Part shown: positions 36,201-45,656 of the stretch, piece after piece
Layout of the letters: every line of letters begins with the position of its first letter
Position numbering within the stretch: position 1 is the stretch's first letter
Assembly (NCBI RefSeq): GCF_048544455.1
Contig: NC_133534.1
Span: 36,146,217 to 36,210,216 of the forward strand
DNA length: 64,000 nt
Direction of reading: 5' to 3'
From: Silene latifolia
Taxonomy: Eukaryota; Streptophyta; Magnoliopsida; Caryophyllales; Caryophyllaceae
Translations under genes and position numbers: made by a program
Notes under the pieces: generated by a model
The model's input: only the letters and a program-made list of their open reading frames with translations
Told to the model about the DNA's origin: nothing
Database searches by the model: none

Positions 36201-39200
36201 AAAGGTTCGGTGGAGCCGAGGGCGAACAAAACCCAGGCTAACTACGATGCTAAGTGGCCTGGTGGACGAAAGAAGAGTCTACCCCCTCACCGAGGAGGAG
36301 ACAATGAGGGCCGAGATGCCCAAAGAAGTAGGCCTCGTACCATCAGGGGGCCGCGTCGATGTCTTTGAATCGACGTCCTGGTTTGCGGGTCAGTCGACCC
36401 AAGAGATAAGGCCTCGCATCATCAGGGGGCCGCGTCGATGTGCTGAATCGACGTCCTGGTTTGCTGGTAAGTCGACCCAAGAGAAAAGGCCTCGTACCAT
36501 CAGGGGGCCGTGCCGAAATGCTGATTCGGCGTCCTGGAGATCTCACATTCCCTTGAATGCAGGTGCTGAAGTGACGAGAGACAAGACGAAGGTCCGTTGG
36601 GGCCAGTACTTGAAGGAATCCCGAGAGAGGACTTTTCAAGCAGCGGCAAAGTGGACGTTCCCGAGAGACAAGGAGCACGTGGTGAACTTGGAGAACATGA
36701 TGTTCGGCAGCTTCTATGTCAAGGAACTCCAGCCTATCCTTGAGGGGACGAAGAGGCCAGTCATTGTTTGGGTTTGGGACGAAGCGCACATTCAAGCCGA
36801 GTTGTATGTCTCACTGAAGCACCATTCAAGATTTTTTGTGTTGCCGAGGGCGGCAACAGATTAGGTGGGGGAGAGTGTGACGATCCGCACACTTGAACCC
36901 TTAGATTTATCTATGCTTATGTAATTTCATTTCCCTTGTACATTTGTAGTAAGTATTTTCTTAGTAGTTTTAGAATAGGTTTTCATAAATAGGTATATCG
37001 CTATTCTGAACTAAACTTGTATGTAAAATCAATGTTTCCTGCTACCAGGATGTAAATATCAAATTTCCCTCTTTAGGGAGTACTAGTGAATGAAAATCTA
37101 CTTCCTACCTTGTGCCTTCGTATTGCTTGTTGTTGCTTTGTTGTGAACGACTCTTAGCCTTCACTTTACTAACAAGCCGTGTTTGTGGGATCGACACTAG
37201 GATCCCGACTCACACCCCGAGACCCGAGTATCGTGCTAGTGGGCGATCCCTCACTAGTACGAAGATCCTTGTCGCTTGCATCTTGCCTTGAGACGGGCAA
37301 AGGTGCGCGCCACGGTCCGGCAAAAGTAGCGGACCGTGACACCGTGTCAGCTGATGCCTCGATTGCTCAAAGTACTCATTCCTACCATTCATTTATTAGC
37401 AAGGAACCTGTTGATATGCTATATTGTTCTATTAAGTATCGACTTTGCTAGAGAATTAGTTTTTTCTCTCTCCCAACAAATATCTATTTCTTTTGCTCAT
37501 TACGAGATGTGCTCTGGTGATGTCTGTTCTTTTTACCCTGTTTCAGCGATCACTTGTGGAACTGCTCTGCAGTTTCTTTGTTGCATCATGGACTGGAGTT
37601 ATCAAGTACCATGGCCCACGGCCAAGTATGCGGTCTAACCAGGTGATATTTCATTATTTCTCCCCCCATTTTCATGTACGTCATTTCACCATGCAGTTCA
37701 CAAACATTGTCATTCTAGATCCAATTTAAAGTTTTCTCTCTCCCTCTTTTTGCATTTTACAGGTGTTTGTGGCAAACCATACTTCTATGATTGATTTCAT
37801 TGTTTTGGAACAAATGACTGCATTTGCTGTCATAATGCAGAAGCATCCTGGTTGGGTTGGTAAGTCTTATTGTTCCTCTATTTATAGAACCCCTCAAGGT
37901 TTCAAAATTCAAATGTTACTGTTCTTGACTCGTTGTGTGCATTACTTCAAAGACTAAGTTGTATTGGTGAAGGAGGTTTGACTTAATGAGCATTGTTGTT
38001 CAAAAAATATTATGTTGCAGCTGCTGTCATAATCTCTCTTGTTTTGGGGTATTTTATCCAGTCTTGCCCTTCTTGGGTTTGGTGCAGGATTGCTGCAGAC
38101 TACTATTTTAGAGAGTTTGGGATGCATTTGGTTCAATCGTTCAGAGGAAAAGGATCGAGTAATTGTGGCAAGGAAGTAAGTAAACGCAAAAGGGTATTTG
38201 AAATATTTGAAAGTTCCTCATGTTCTTACGTCTATACTTCCTCATTTATTTTAGGTTAAGGGAACACGTGCACGGAGCTGACAACAATCCTCTTCTTGTA
38301 TTTCCTGAAGGAACTTGTGTCAATAATGAGTACATTGTCATGTTTAAGAAGGTAGGAATTCATACTTTCACTTCCGACTTGGTATTCGTTTTCAATAAGA
38401 ATAACAACGATACCCCAATGTCTCAAGGGCTCTCGTAAATGGCGGGGTAAGAGGGGTGGGGGTGGATGTTGGCACATCACATAGAAGCCGTTTACGGATT
38501 GCCCAAAATGATATTTTCCCCCCGAAAATTACACCGAATAGTGCAACTTCACAATTAAAAGAAGCGTGGTCAGTTTAGTAAGCCATTTTGCATTGTTGCT
38601 CTATTCCCTCGTATTCGAGAACCAAAGGATAGTGAGTATTCGGCTCCTTTGGAAACAACGGATGAAATAATATTGTGTCCTGGGGCTGGATTACCTAATT
38701 TTTCTTCAAATCTAGCACTTACTTTTTGAACCACACAATTCTCTGGTGAGTGAAAGAGAAGCACCAAAATTTTGGTACCTCTCAGTTGCGCCCTAATATC
38801 TTTGTTTGCTGTGATTTTGTTTCTTAACTGCTTGACAAAAATGTGCTGGAATTTCTCTCTCATTTCAGGGTGTTTTTGAGCTTGATTGCACTATTTGTCC
38901 GGTAGCAATCAAGTACAACAAAATATTTGTTGATGCCTTTTGGAACAGTCGGAAGTAAGATCCTCTAAAAGCTTCTTTCTGCTTGAGTTTGCAATGTGTT
39001 TGTATTATAAGTTGCATCACTTGTATTCTGCCTTTCCATTTTAATACATTGATGAATAGTTAGCTTTCTTTGCATTGTTTATATTTCGAGTTGGGTGACT
39101 TCTCCATCTTTGATGTGTGTGGCTCTTTAAGATCACACTATGATACATCGTCTTATGCTGAGCCATTGGGATTTATTTATTTATTTATTTTTTTTTTATT

Positions 39201-40274
39201 TTTTATTTTTTATTTTTTTTTTAATGTTGAATCAAGCGTATGCGATGTGTTAGCTGCTTGTTCTTATTCATCATTTTGATGCTTTAATCAAAATCCGAGT
39301 TTCCAAAACCTAGATATAGTTGAAATGCCTATTTGAGTATTTGGTAACGAAATTTCTGTTGGGTTCTATAATCAGGCAATCATTTACAATGCATCTGCTC
39401 CAGCTTATGACATCTTGGGCCGTTGTTTGTGATGTTTGGTATATGGAACCTCAGACTTTAAGACCGGGAGAGACATCCATTCAATTTGCGGAGAGGTGAC
39501 TGATTATAATCTCTTATTATGTCGTAATGTGTACTTAAATCTTTAAAATCTTATTGTAAACCTATCTATATCATAAAAATGTACACACTCGATAATGCAG
39601 GGTGAGAGACATGATTGCTCATAGAGCCGGCCTCAAAAAGGTTCCCTGGGATGGTTACCTGAAGTATTCCCGGCCAAGCCCTAGGCTTACACAGAGCAAG
39701 TATGTCTACATTCTCTAATACTCCCTGTCTCATACCTTCATTTGATAGTTTACATTTTTGTTTAGATTGGCTTTTATTCAAGTGTATAAGGATAGACACG
39801 TGAGGTATAGAGTCAAACATTCATTTTCCACCATTTAGAAGTGTAGACTGTAGAACATACCAATAAAAAGGAACTTTCAAATATTGGGTCAGACGGAGCA
39901 AAATGTAAATACTAACCTCCATTTCATACTTCCCACTTTTCAAATTACGTGAGAGAAATTAAAAAAAATGTTGGAGGAACAAAGTGGAATGGAGGGTAAG
40001 CTATCTGTCTCTGACCTCAAGCTTGAGTTGCTGGTATTGTTTAGTTTGTGGTTACAGCCTCTTTCATCCTGTTCTCTCTGCCTCAACAATAAGTCTCTTG
40101 TAAAACCGTTTCTACATTAATAGTGTGGCAACTTAGAAGGGCCTGAAGCTTAAGAATAAAAACAAACAATAATAATACTAAAGACCTAAAGGCGTTGAAC
40201 TCAGTTATATATATACCTGAACTATGTAGTGCGTTAATTAGACCGTGTTTTAAACTACGTAGTAAGGAGCTTCA

Positions 40275-40305
<31 letters not shown>

Positions 40306-40357
40306 CAGGCAAAAGAGCTTTGCTGAATCCATATTGGGGCGATATCAAGACAGATAA
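30288..40357 (+). CDS. GPAT9: glycerol-3-phosphate acyltransferase 9 (GPAT9), ER
   Basis: GPAT9 transfers an acyl group from acyl-CoA to the sn-1 position of glycerol-3-phosphate. This is the first step of ER phospholipid and triacylglycerol assembly. Twelve exons give 389 residues (Arabidopsis 376): 30288-30448, 30597-30654, 32665-32783, 33234-33333, 37547-37642, 37763-37859, 38088-38175, 38255-38351, 38869-38954, 39376-39495, 39601-39699, 40309-40357. All joins use GT/AG and keep frame. Conserved blocks are PNIEDYLPSESF and RDLLDISPALTEAAGAIVD near the N-terminus, two membrane segments (about residues 92-110 and 114-135), the acyltransferase NHTSMID motif (183-189), FNRSEEKDR, and FPEGT (256-260). 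The N-terminus has an Asn run encoded by an AAT repeat, which is absent from the Arabidopsis protein as I remember it. The start is the first ATG of the frame. Intron 4 (4.2 kb) carries an LTR element in sense orientation, and intron 2 carries a 146-bp tandem repeat. The gene looks intact. Confidence 0.95.
30895..31310 (+). repeat. tandem repeat, three degenerate units of 146 bp
   Basis: Units begin at 30895, 31041 and 31187 (CAAGGGTTTAGTTTGATGAT and variants). Each contains GTGTGTTGATTTGTTGTTTG and AAAGCTTGAATT-like text. The spacing is 146 bp both times. The repeat lies wholly in GPAT9 intron 2. Confidence 0.75.
33962..34423 (+). repeat. Gypsy-type 5' LTR
   Basis: It begins TGTGACGATCCGCACACTTG and ends GCGGACCGTGACA. 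It is almost identical to 36876-37341. Confidence 0.92.
34426..34437 (+). promoter_or_regulatory. Gypsy-type primer-binding site
   Basis: TGGTATCAGAGC lies two bases after the 5' LTR and is complementary to the 3' end of initiator methionine tRNA. Confidence 0.88.
34440..36865 (+). pseudogene. Gypsy-type gag and protease remains
   Basis: The gag domain (about 34.8-35.2 kb) contains PRAYDGARDSKAVDNFIFDM and DDAKMWWRARY. A CCHC knuckle (CFVCKGPHKMVDC) follows near 35.52 kb and a protease motif (ALIDSGASHNFV) near 35.81 kb. Reverse transcriptase, RNase H and integrase are not recognisable, and the remainder is a short C-terminal piece. The region is a fossil with a few breaks plus a large internal loss. 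It also holds a 78-79 bp repeat in nearly three units at about 36330-36536. Confidence 0.8.
36330..36536 (+). repeat. 78-79 bp tandem repeat inside the Gypsy-type element
   Basis: Units start at 36330, 36409 and 36487 with AGGCCTCGTACCATCAGGGG or a close variant. The third unit is partial and more divergent. They lie where the pol region would be expected. Confidence 0.85.
36876..37341 (+). repeat. Gypsy-type 3' LTR
   Basis: It follows the purine tract AGGTGGGGGAGAG and ends GCGGACCGTGACA. The target duplication CCGTG follows. It has a 4-bp insertion relative to the 5' LTR. Confidence 0.92.
39719..39901. mobile_element. Stowaway-like MITE in GPAT9 intron 11
   Basis: It starts TACTCCCTGTCTCATACCTT and ends with TTGGGTCAGACGGAGCA, the usual Stowaway end pattern in diverged form. 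A second diverged unit follows at about 39913-40000 (ACCTCCATTTCATACTTCCC to GTGGAATGGAGGGTA). Confidence 0.5.
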
Positions 40358-41559
40358 AATTGAGCTATCGGGTTAGCTTTTTGCCTTCAATGTCTTCCCT
40401 TTTGTAATTAGTTAATCATTGAACAAGCTTATCATTCATAATTGATAATTCCAACTCAAACATGGTTGAATTTCTGTTTAAATATGAATTATGTTTCGAA
40501 TATATTTTTCCATTTCATTAGCGAATGATTATATTGCCAACGGTATAATCCCGGACTTATAGGTAGGTGGTCAATGTCTGCTTTCGCACAAGGCCTTGAA
40601 TTTTACCTGACATTATGCACGAGTCACATCACTAGGATGTCTTAATTTAGTGGTAATTGTTTGAGATACAGGGTATTATCGAGTGCCTGAGGTTAAAAAA
40701 GATTAAGAGGTTACATGGCATTATTAGGTCTCATGCTTGTGTAGCTGTGTTCGCCATGTCTCCATCTCCTTTGTTTTACTGGCCTTTACTCCATATTATA
40801 TACGAAGTATGCAAGTCCCTGTATTGTGTAAATGTCTGAATTATTTATTTACTGCCTCCAAATTTATATACGGAGTACAAGAATTTTTTTTCAAGAGGTT
40901 TGACTTCAAAATAAAACAATTTTTTTTTGACAAAACTAAAACATATCATCAGATTGACGATAAAAAAAAAATTCTTCAAAAGAGCATGCTTGTATCTGGA
41001 CGGCATGCATTTTTGTACCCATGCAATTTTGGGAATAATTGCGTTTTTTGGTTCAAAGTAATTTCGGTCGCCCTTCTTAATTGTCGCATGTGACTTGTAT
41101 TTTAGAATGAAAACATGAAATTGATTTCTATAACAGATTAATGGTGTAAAAATGTTCGAGTGACCGGACCTTTGAAATGAGACATTGTATTTGGTCATCA
41201 TAATGGTTTTGAGCCGATTTATTTAGTTTGAATGCTTATTGAGCGAGTTTTTATGCCATCTTAGGTAGTAAACTCGGTGAATATTAAGTTCATATTGCCT
41301 ATTAATCATTTTGCATCATTTGGCCGTTTTTAAGTCAGGTTTTAGTAGCTCTCTTGTTATTCACATATTAGATTAATTTGAATCAAAACTACTTGTGATC
41401 TTTCTTTTCTGGTCTAGTTATTCAGATTAGATTAACTTGAATCAAAACTACTCGTCTTTCTTTTCCGGAGAAGGTAGGGTCATTTTTTCAGACTTATTTG
41501 AAACAGTTGTTACGCAGGCATAGTCGTAGACCACGGCATTGAACATTGTTTTTTCAATG
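40358..41559. other. GPAT9 3' flank, no gene seen
   Basis: It contains the GPAT9 3' untranslated region and AT-rich sequence. A duplicated phrase (ATTAGATTAA-TTGAATCAAAACTACT, around 41370-41450) is a small local repeat. Confidence 0.4.
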
Positions 41560-41700
41560 TTTTTTTTTTTTGGTGTCATATGAGATTATGAGGCGCAAGG
41601 TCAATACAATATACTGGGGAGGGGGATTTGAGCTCATGACCTATTGTCACGATACCTCAATTTTTACCATTAGACTAAGACCAAACATTGGAACAAAGGG
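41560..41700 (-). mobile_element. tRNA-derived SINE (minus)
   Basis: The minus strand shows an A-box-like GTCTAATGGTAAAAATTGAG and a B-box-like GAGCTCAAATCCC at SINE spacing. A T-rich run near 41560-41572 corresponds to a 3' poly(A) on the minus strand. The boxes are diverged. Confidence 0.5.
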
Positions 41701-42045
41701 ACACTACTATGTTAGCCCCAAAAAAGAACACTTGACACAGTTTCGAAAGTATATTATACTTATGAATTATCTAGGGTTCCTTTTAGAAAGGAGTGCATAA
41801 TTTGTTTTATAAACACTGTTTTGTCCGAATTCATGTAGTCTGTAGTGATGTCGGACGAATCTCCACGCACACCTCACATGGAATTGCCATACATTTCTGC
41901 ATAAAATGAATTTCATGGGTCCTTTTCTCTTTATAGCAACGCATACTCTCAAAATTATTTGGCTATTAGTGGGTACAATTTAGAAGCTTTATCTGGCTGC
42001 TTGACAACTTTCCATTTGAAATCATATAACATCACTTGCAATATT

Positions 42046-42600
42046 TAGAGGTGGCAATTGGGTCAGTTGGGTCGGATTGGATCGGATCATATCAGGTTCG
42101 GGTTATATCGGGTCAGCCACCCCTTTCGGATCGGGTCGGGTTCGGGTCATTGTCGTGTCGGGATTAGGTCGGGTCGTTTCGGGTCAGGTCATTATCGGGT
42201 CTGGTTACTTTATCGCATTACTTCAATTTTTGACCATTAAATTTAGTTTTTAAGCATTATTTGCTTTAATTACTTCATTATTAAACCAAATATATCAATC
42301 TAAATATAAAATCACTTTCATTTTGATCAATATTAAGCTTAATAATTGTCGGTTCTCAATTTAATCGGGTTAGTATTGGGTTGGGTCAATACCGAGTCGG
42401 CTCTGGGTCGGGTTTGGGTCACTGATCATCGGGTCATGTCGGGTTACGGGTTGTCGTCAGGTTGATTTTGGGTCACTAATCATCGGGTCATGTCGGGTTA
42501 TGGGTCGGGTCGGTTTTGGGTTGCAATATTTCCGGGTTCTGTCGGGTCCAGTTTGCTCAAGTTCGGATCGGGTCACTCAGAGTCAGACTTGTCAGCTCTA
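42046..42600. mobile_element. hAT-like element rich in GGGTCGGGT repeats
   Basis: The ends TAGAGGTGGCAA and, reading inward from the right, TAGAGCTGACAA are imperfect inverted repeats. The flanks CTTGCAATAT and CTTACAATAT are an imperfect direct repeat. The body is two blocks of degenerate GGGTCGGGT units (42050-42210 and 42365-42580) around an AT-rich centre. Such elements are common in plants. No coding sequence. Confidence 0.55.
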
Positions 42601-42822
42601 CTTACAATATGAACTTACAATACGAACATGTCAAGGTGTATTCCAAATGATTTTTTTTATCTTCGATTTAAGGTAGTGGAGTAGTATTACCAATGAGGTC
42701 TTAACTTAGCGGTTATAAATGAGATATTGTGAACAATGGGTTATCAAAGTACATTGATCGGACTGGTCTCAATCTTTGGTTTAAGTTGATTTTACGTACT
42801 GTTCAAGTTGGTTGGACACTTA

Positions 42823-43129
42823 GTGCATCCGCAAAGGTGGGGAAGTGCCTCCCCATATGTCCTCTCTCTCCTCATATGGGGCTCCTCATTGTTGCACAAA
42901 ACTCCCCAACATTTGGGGTTCCACTGTTTTTAGAGGAGCTCAAAAAAAAAAAAAAAAGGCAATTTTATTATTCTTTTGGGGAGGTTCCTAAATTTTTGTG
43001 TGTGAATTGGGGAACCCCATTGTTGCATAGATGTAATTATGAAATGGGAAGGGTAAATGAAAAAGTTAGTGAAAAATGAGGTGGACGAATAAAAAAAGGA
43101 AAGAGAAAATATGGGGAGCCTTTGCGGAT
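42823..43129. mobile_element. PIF/Harbinger-like MITE
   Basis: The terminal inverted repeats are GTGCATCCGCAAAGG on the left and ATCCGCAAAGGCTCCCCAT reading inward from the right. TTA on each side (42820-42822 and 43130-43132) is a possible 3-bp target duplication. Internal short inverted repeats are CCTCCCC/GGGGAGG and GGGGTTCC/GGAACCCC. The superfamily is inferred from the end sequence and the TTA. Confidence 0.6.
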
Positions 43130-43632
43130 TTAAGACTCTTCAAAGGTTACCACGACTCTATATTGAGGTGGTTTCAGCCTTGGTTGTATAAATACACCGT
43201 AACTGAAATTAGATTATGATAGGTTGATTTCAAAAGAGTCTCTTAAACCGAGATTAAATACTACATGCTCGAGTTCCCTTCCAAGCATAAGATTAAGACT
43301 TGAATATGATCAACTCCAACACCAAATAGTAAATAATAATCCTTGAATTGAATAGTTGAATTGGAAGTTGCTAAAACAGAAAAGTAGATGAATAAAAAAT
43401 TGAACACAGACTTTGAATGTCTCACTATCAAGGATGCCTAACATTCCATAATTACCCACTCGATTACTTTTCGTCTCATCACAATTAATTCACGACTAAT
43501 CCTTATTTTATTTTCATACGGAACTTGATTTAACAAAGTTAGCTAACCATTTCTAGATTCACCAATTTAATTTTCTAAGACTTTGGTCGACATCAAGGGG
43601 AAGGAGGGGTCGAATAGGAGACCAAGTTTTGA
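43130..43632. other. spacer, no gene seen
   Basis: AT-rich sequence without a recognisable gene or clear element boundary. Confidence 0.35.
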
Positions 43633-43845
43633 TAGTGTTTGTGCAATTGGTCTCCTTTGTGACGGGTTACCATTTGTGGCGGATATTTTGTGAGATAAAA
43701 TGGTAACAAAATGGGTTAGTGGAGAAAGGGGACCACATGAATAGTGTTGCAGAGAGAGAAAAAGTGGGTACATTGTGAGGTAAAATGGTATCCGTCTTCA
43801 GCTTGTGACGGATATGTCATGTCTTCAATGAGAATTTGTGGTGTT
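43633..43845. repeat. dispersed MITE-like repeat
   Basis: Read on the minus strand it begins CTCATTGAAGAC and contains ATATCCGTCACAAGCTGAAG, then a run of ACCATTTTA phrases. A fragment of the same type appears at about 62676-62718 (GACGGATATCAACGTC with ATGAGAATTTG). The boundaries are approximate. Confidence 0.45.
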
Positions 43846-44089
43846 TGTGATCGTTGGAGAAAAAAAAATTGTATTACTCTATAATTCTATAAATAAGGGG
43901 GTTATTCCTTCTATTTTCAATTAGTTTTAGGATGTTACCTGTACCTCCCTTGTACTAGAGAAGTGGTCCGTCTCTCTTCCGTTTGAGTATGGCCCGCCCG
44001 TTTGCATGTTCCAACAATCCTTGTTCAAAATTATCCCTTCAAAAAGAAAGAATTAAACAATTAACTGGATCAAAAGGAGTATTGCCCAT

Positions 44090-44230
44090 AAAGCATGGAG
44101 TTTAGTGGTTAAAACCTGGGTAAAATTTCTAAGAGTACCAGGTTCACGCCTTACCAAGATTAATCTTGTAAAATACTTATGCCCGAGGGTTTACCCATTG
44201 CGCACCGAAAATACCGTATGCAGGTTTACT
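44090..44230 (+). mobile_element. tRNA-derived SINE (plus)
   Basis: The A-box-like TTTAGTGGTTAAAACCTGGG and B-box-like CCAGGTTCACGCC are at tRNA spacing. TTATGCCCGAGGGTTTACCC follows, as in a SINE body. The end of the element was not fixed. Confidence 0.55.
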
Positions 44231-45656
44231 CGTCATATTTCTATTTCTATAAATACGAATTGAATCTGATTCTGAGCTTGTTACCAATTAATTACTCAAG
44301 TAAAGCACGAGTCCAAATGCTCTCCATTTTGTCTCTCTATGTAGCAAAATTAAATTTCCATCCTCCAATTCTGAACCACCACTTCGAGTTTGACCTGCAA
44401 TGAAGAGAAAAAGTGATGAATCCTCACCAAAATACATGAAATGGAATTATCTTGGAACTGTAATTCTTCCATAACAGAAGATGTTGCTTATCTAGGTAGG
44501 TAAGTTGGAATTCTTACATAAATCTCACTACCTACATTCAACCAAACATGTTTTTTCCAATTCACAAGAAATGAAAAATCATGTGAAATAATTTAAATAA
44601 AGTTACCTAGGCATTTTAATTCCTAAAGCGAACCAAACGACACTCATCCCAATTGTCATTCCTCCACTACTAATTATCGTCGACAATTTTAATAAACTAC
44701 CCAAAGTACCCCTCCCATCCTAAAGAGGTCAATTAAACTAATCAACAAATCTAAACTAACAACCACGATCGAATTATTAACAACTTAATCGAAAAAACGA
44801 ACTACTAATCGAAACAAAGAATTAATAATCGAACTAAACTAATTGAAGCAAACACTAAGATCGAATTACTAATAACTTAATTGGAATAACGAATTACAAA
44901 TTAAAAATGAATTACCAATCGAGTTAAACTAATCAAAACAATTTTAAACTAATCAAGTTAATTTTTTTTTTTAAATTGGTCAAACATGGATCTCACACAT
45001 CTCGACTTAGGCTAGGATGTACGAGATCAAACTAGGCTTAACGTGGGAGTTCAATGTCTCTAACTAAGTTGAGACATCGGAGTTTCATGTCCTCCCATGT
45101 CTAAACCTAGGCAGAGACGAGAGAGCTTCATGGCTTTACTTTGGCTTTGACATAGAACTATCACATTTCACTTTTTTTCTTCTGTAAATAATACAATTAC
45201 GCTCTGTTCTTTCTGACTTAATTTTAGCTAGTTTCAACTTTATTCAGTAACTTCATTCGGTTTAGTTTATCTCTTCACAAATTAATTCTTGCTTCAACTT
45301 CATTCAATTAAATTCAACTCCTTTTTTAGCCCAAAAAACATGGCATTTAATACTTAATTTTTTAAATTATTTTCTGAATTAAATTTCTCTTATTTATCGT
45401 TAAATATCTATTTCCTATTGTTTTTCAACACGATGAATGTAATTACGTCGACGACTAATAGTAGCTCCCAGCCTCCCACTTACATATGAGAAAAAGGCCG
45501 AAGACCCCAAAGTCTGAAGGTCACCCACTCACACTAGGTCAAAGTCTCCTCAAAGATAATTCAACTCACACTTCTCTCTCATAAATTCAAACCTCCCCCT
45601 CCCTCCCTCTTCCCCCCACTTAACACTTATCAGTTATTACAATCACCACCAACAAA
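44231..45656. other. upstream region of the LysM gene
   Basis: AT-rich sequence in which the phrase AATCGAA recurs (44750-44940), followed by a C-rich leader (45590-45656) directly before the LysM start codon. No gene was found. Confidence 0.4.

Larger units (their letters stand above)
33962..37341 (+). mobile_element. Ty3/Gypsy-type LTR element, internally deleted, in GPAT9 intron 4
   Basis: The element is bounded by TG and CA with a 5-bp target duplication CCGTG (33957-33961 and 37342-37346). Its LTRs are 462 and 466 bp, with a tRNA-Met primer site and a purine tract. The internal part (about 2.45 kb) keeps gag, a zinc knuckle and an aspartic protease motif but lacks recognisable reverse transcriptase and integrase, so it is non-autonomous and broken. 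The LTRs differ by about two substitutions and one 4-bp indel by eye, so the insertion is recent, well under a million years at usual rates. The family is given by the gag type and is less certain than the element itself. Confidence 0.88.

Noticed and set aside
33962-37341. Alternative GPAT9 exons inside intron 4
   Set aside because: The coding text there belongs to the LTR element. Exons 4 and 5 of GPAT9 join in frame across it and match the family without gaps.
38570-38863. 97-codon antisense frame in GPAT9 intron 8
   Set aside because: It is protein-like in parts (GHNIISSVVSKGAEYSLSFG) but I recognise no family. It sits wholly inside an intron on the opposite strand, so I do not call it a gene.
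42729-43079. 116-codon frame over the Harbinger-like MITE
   Set aside because: It runs through the MITE, including its poly(A)-like run, and shows no domain.
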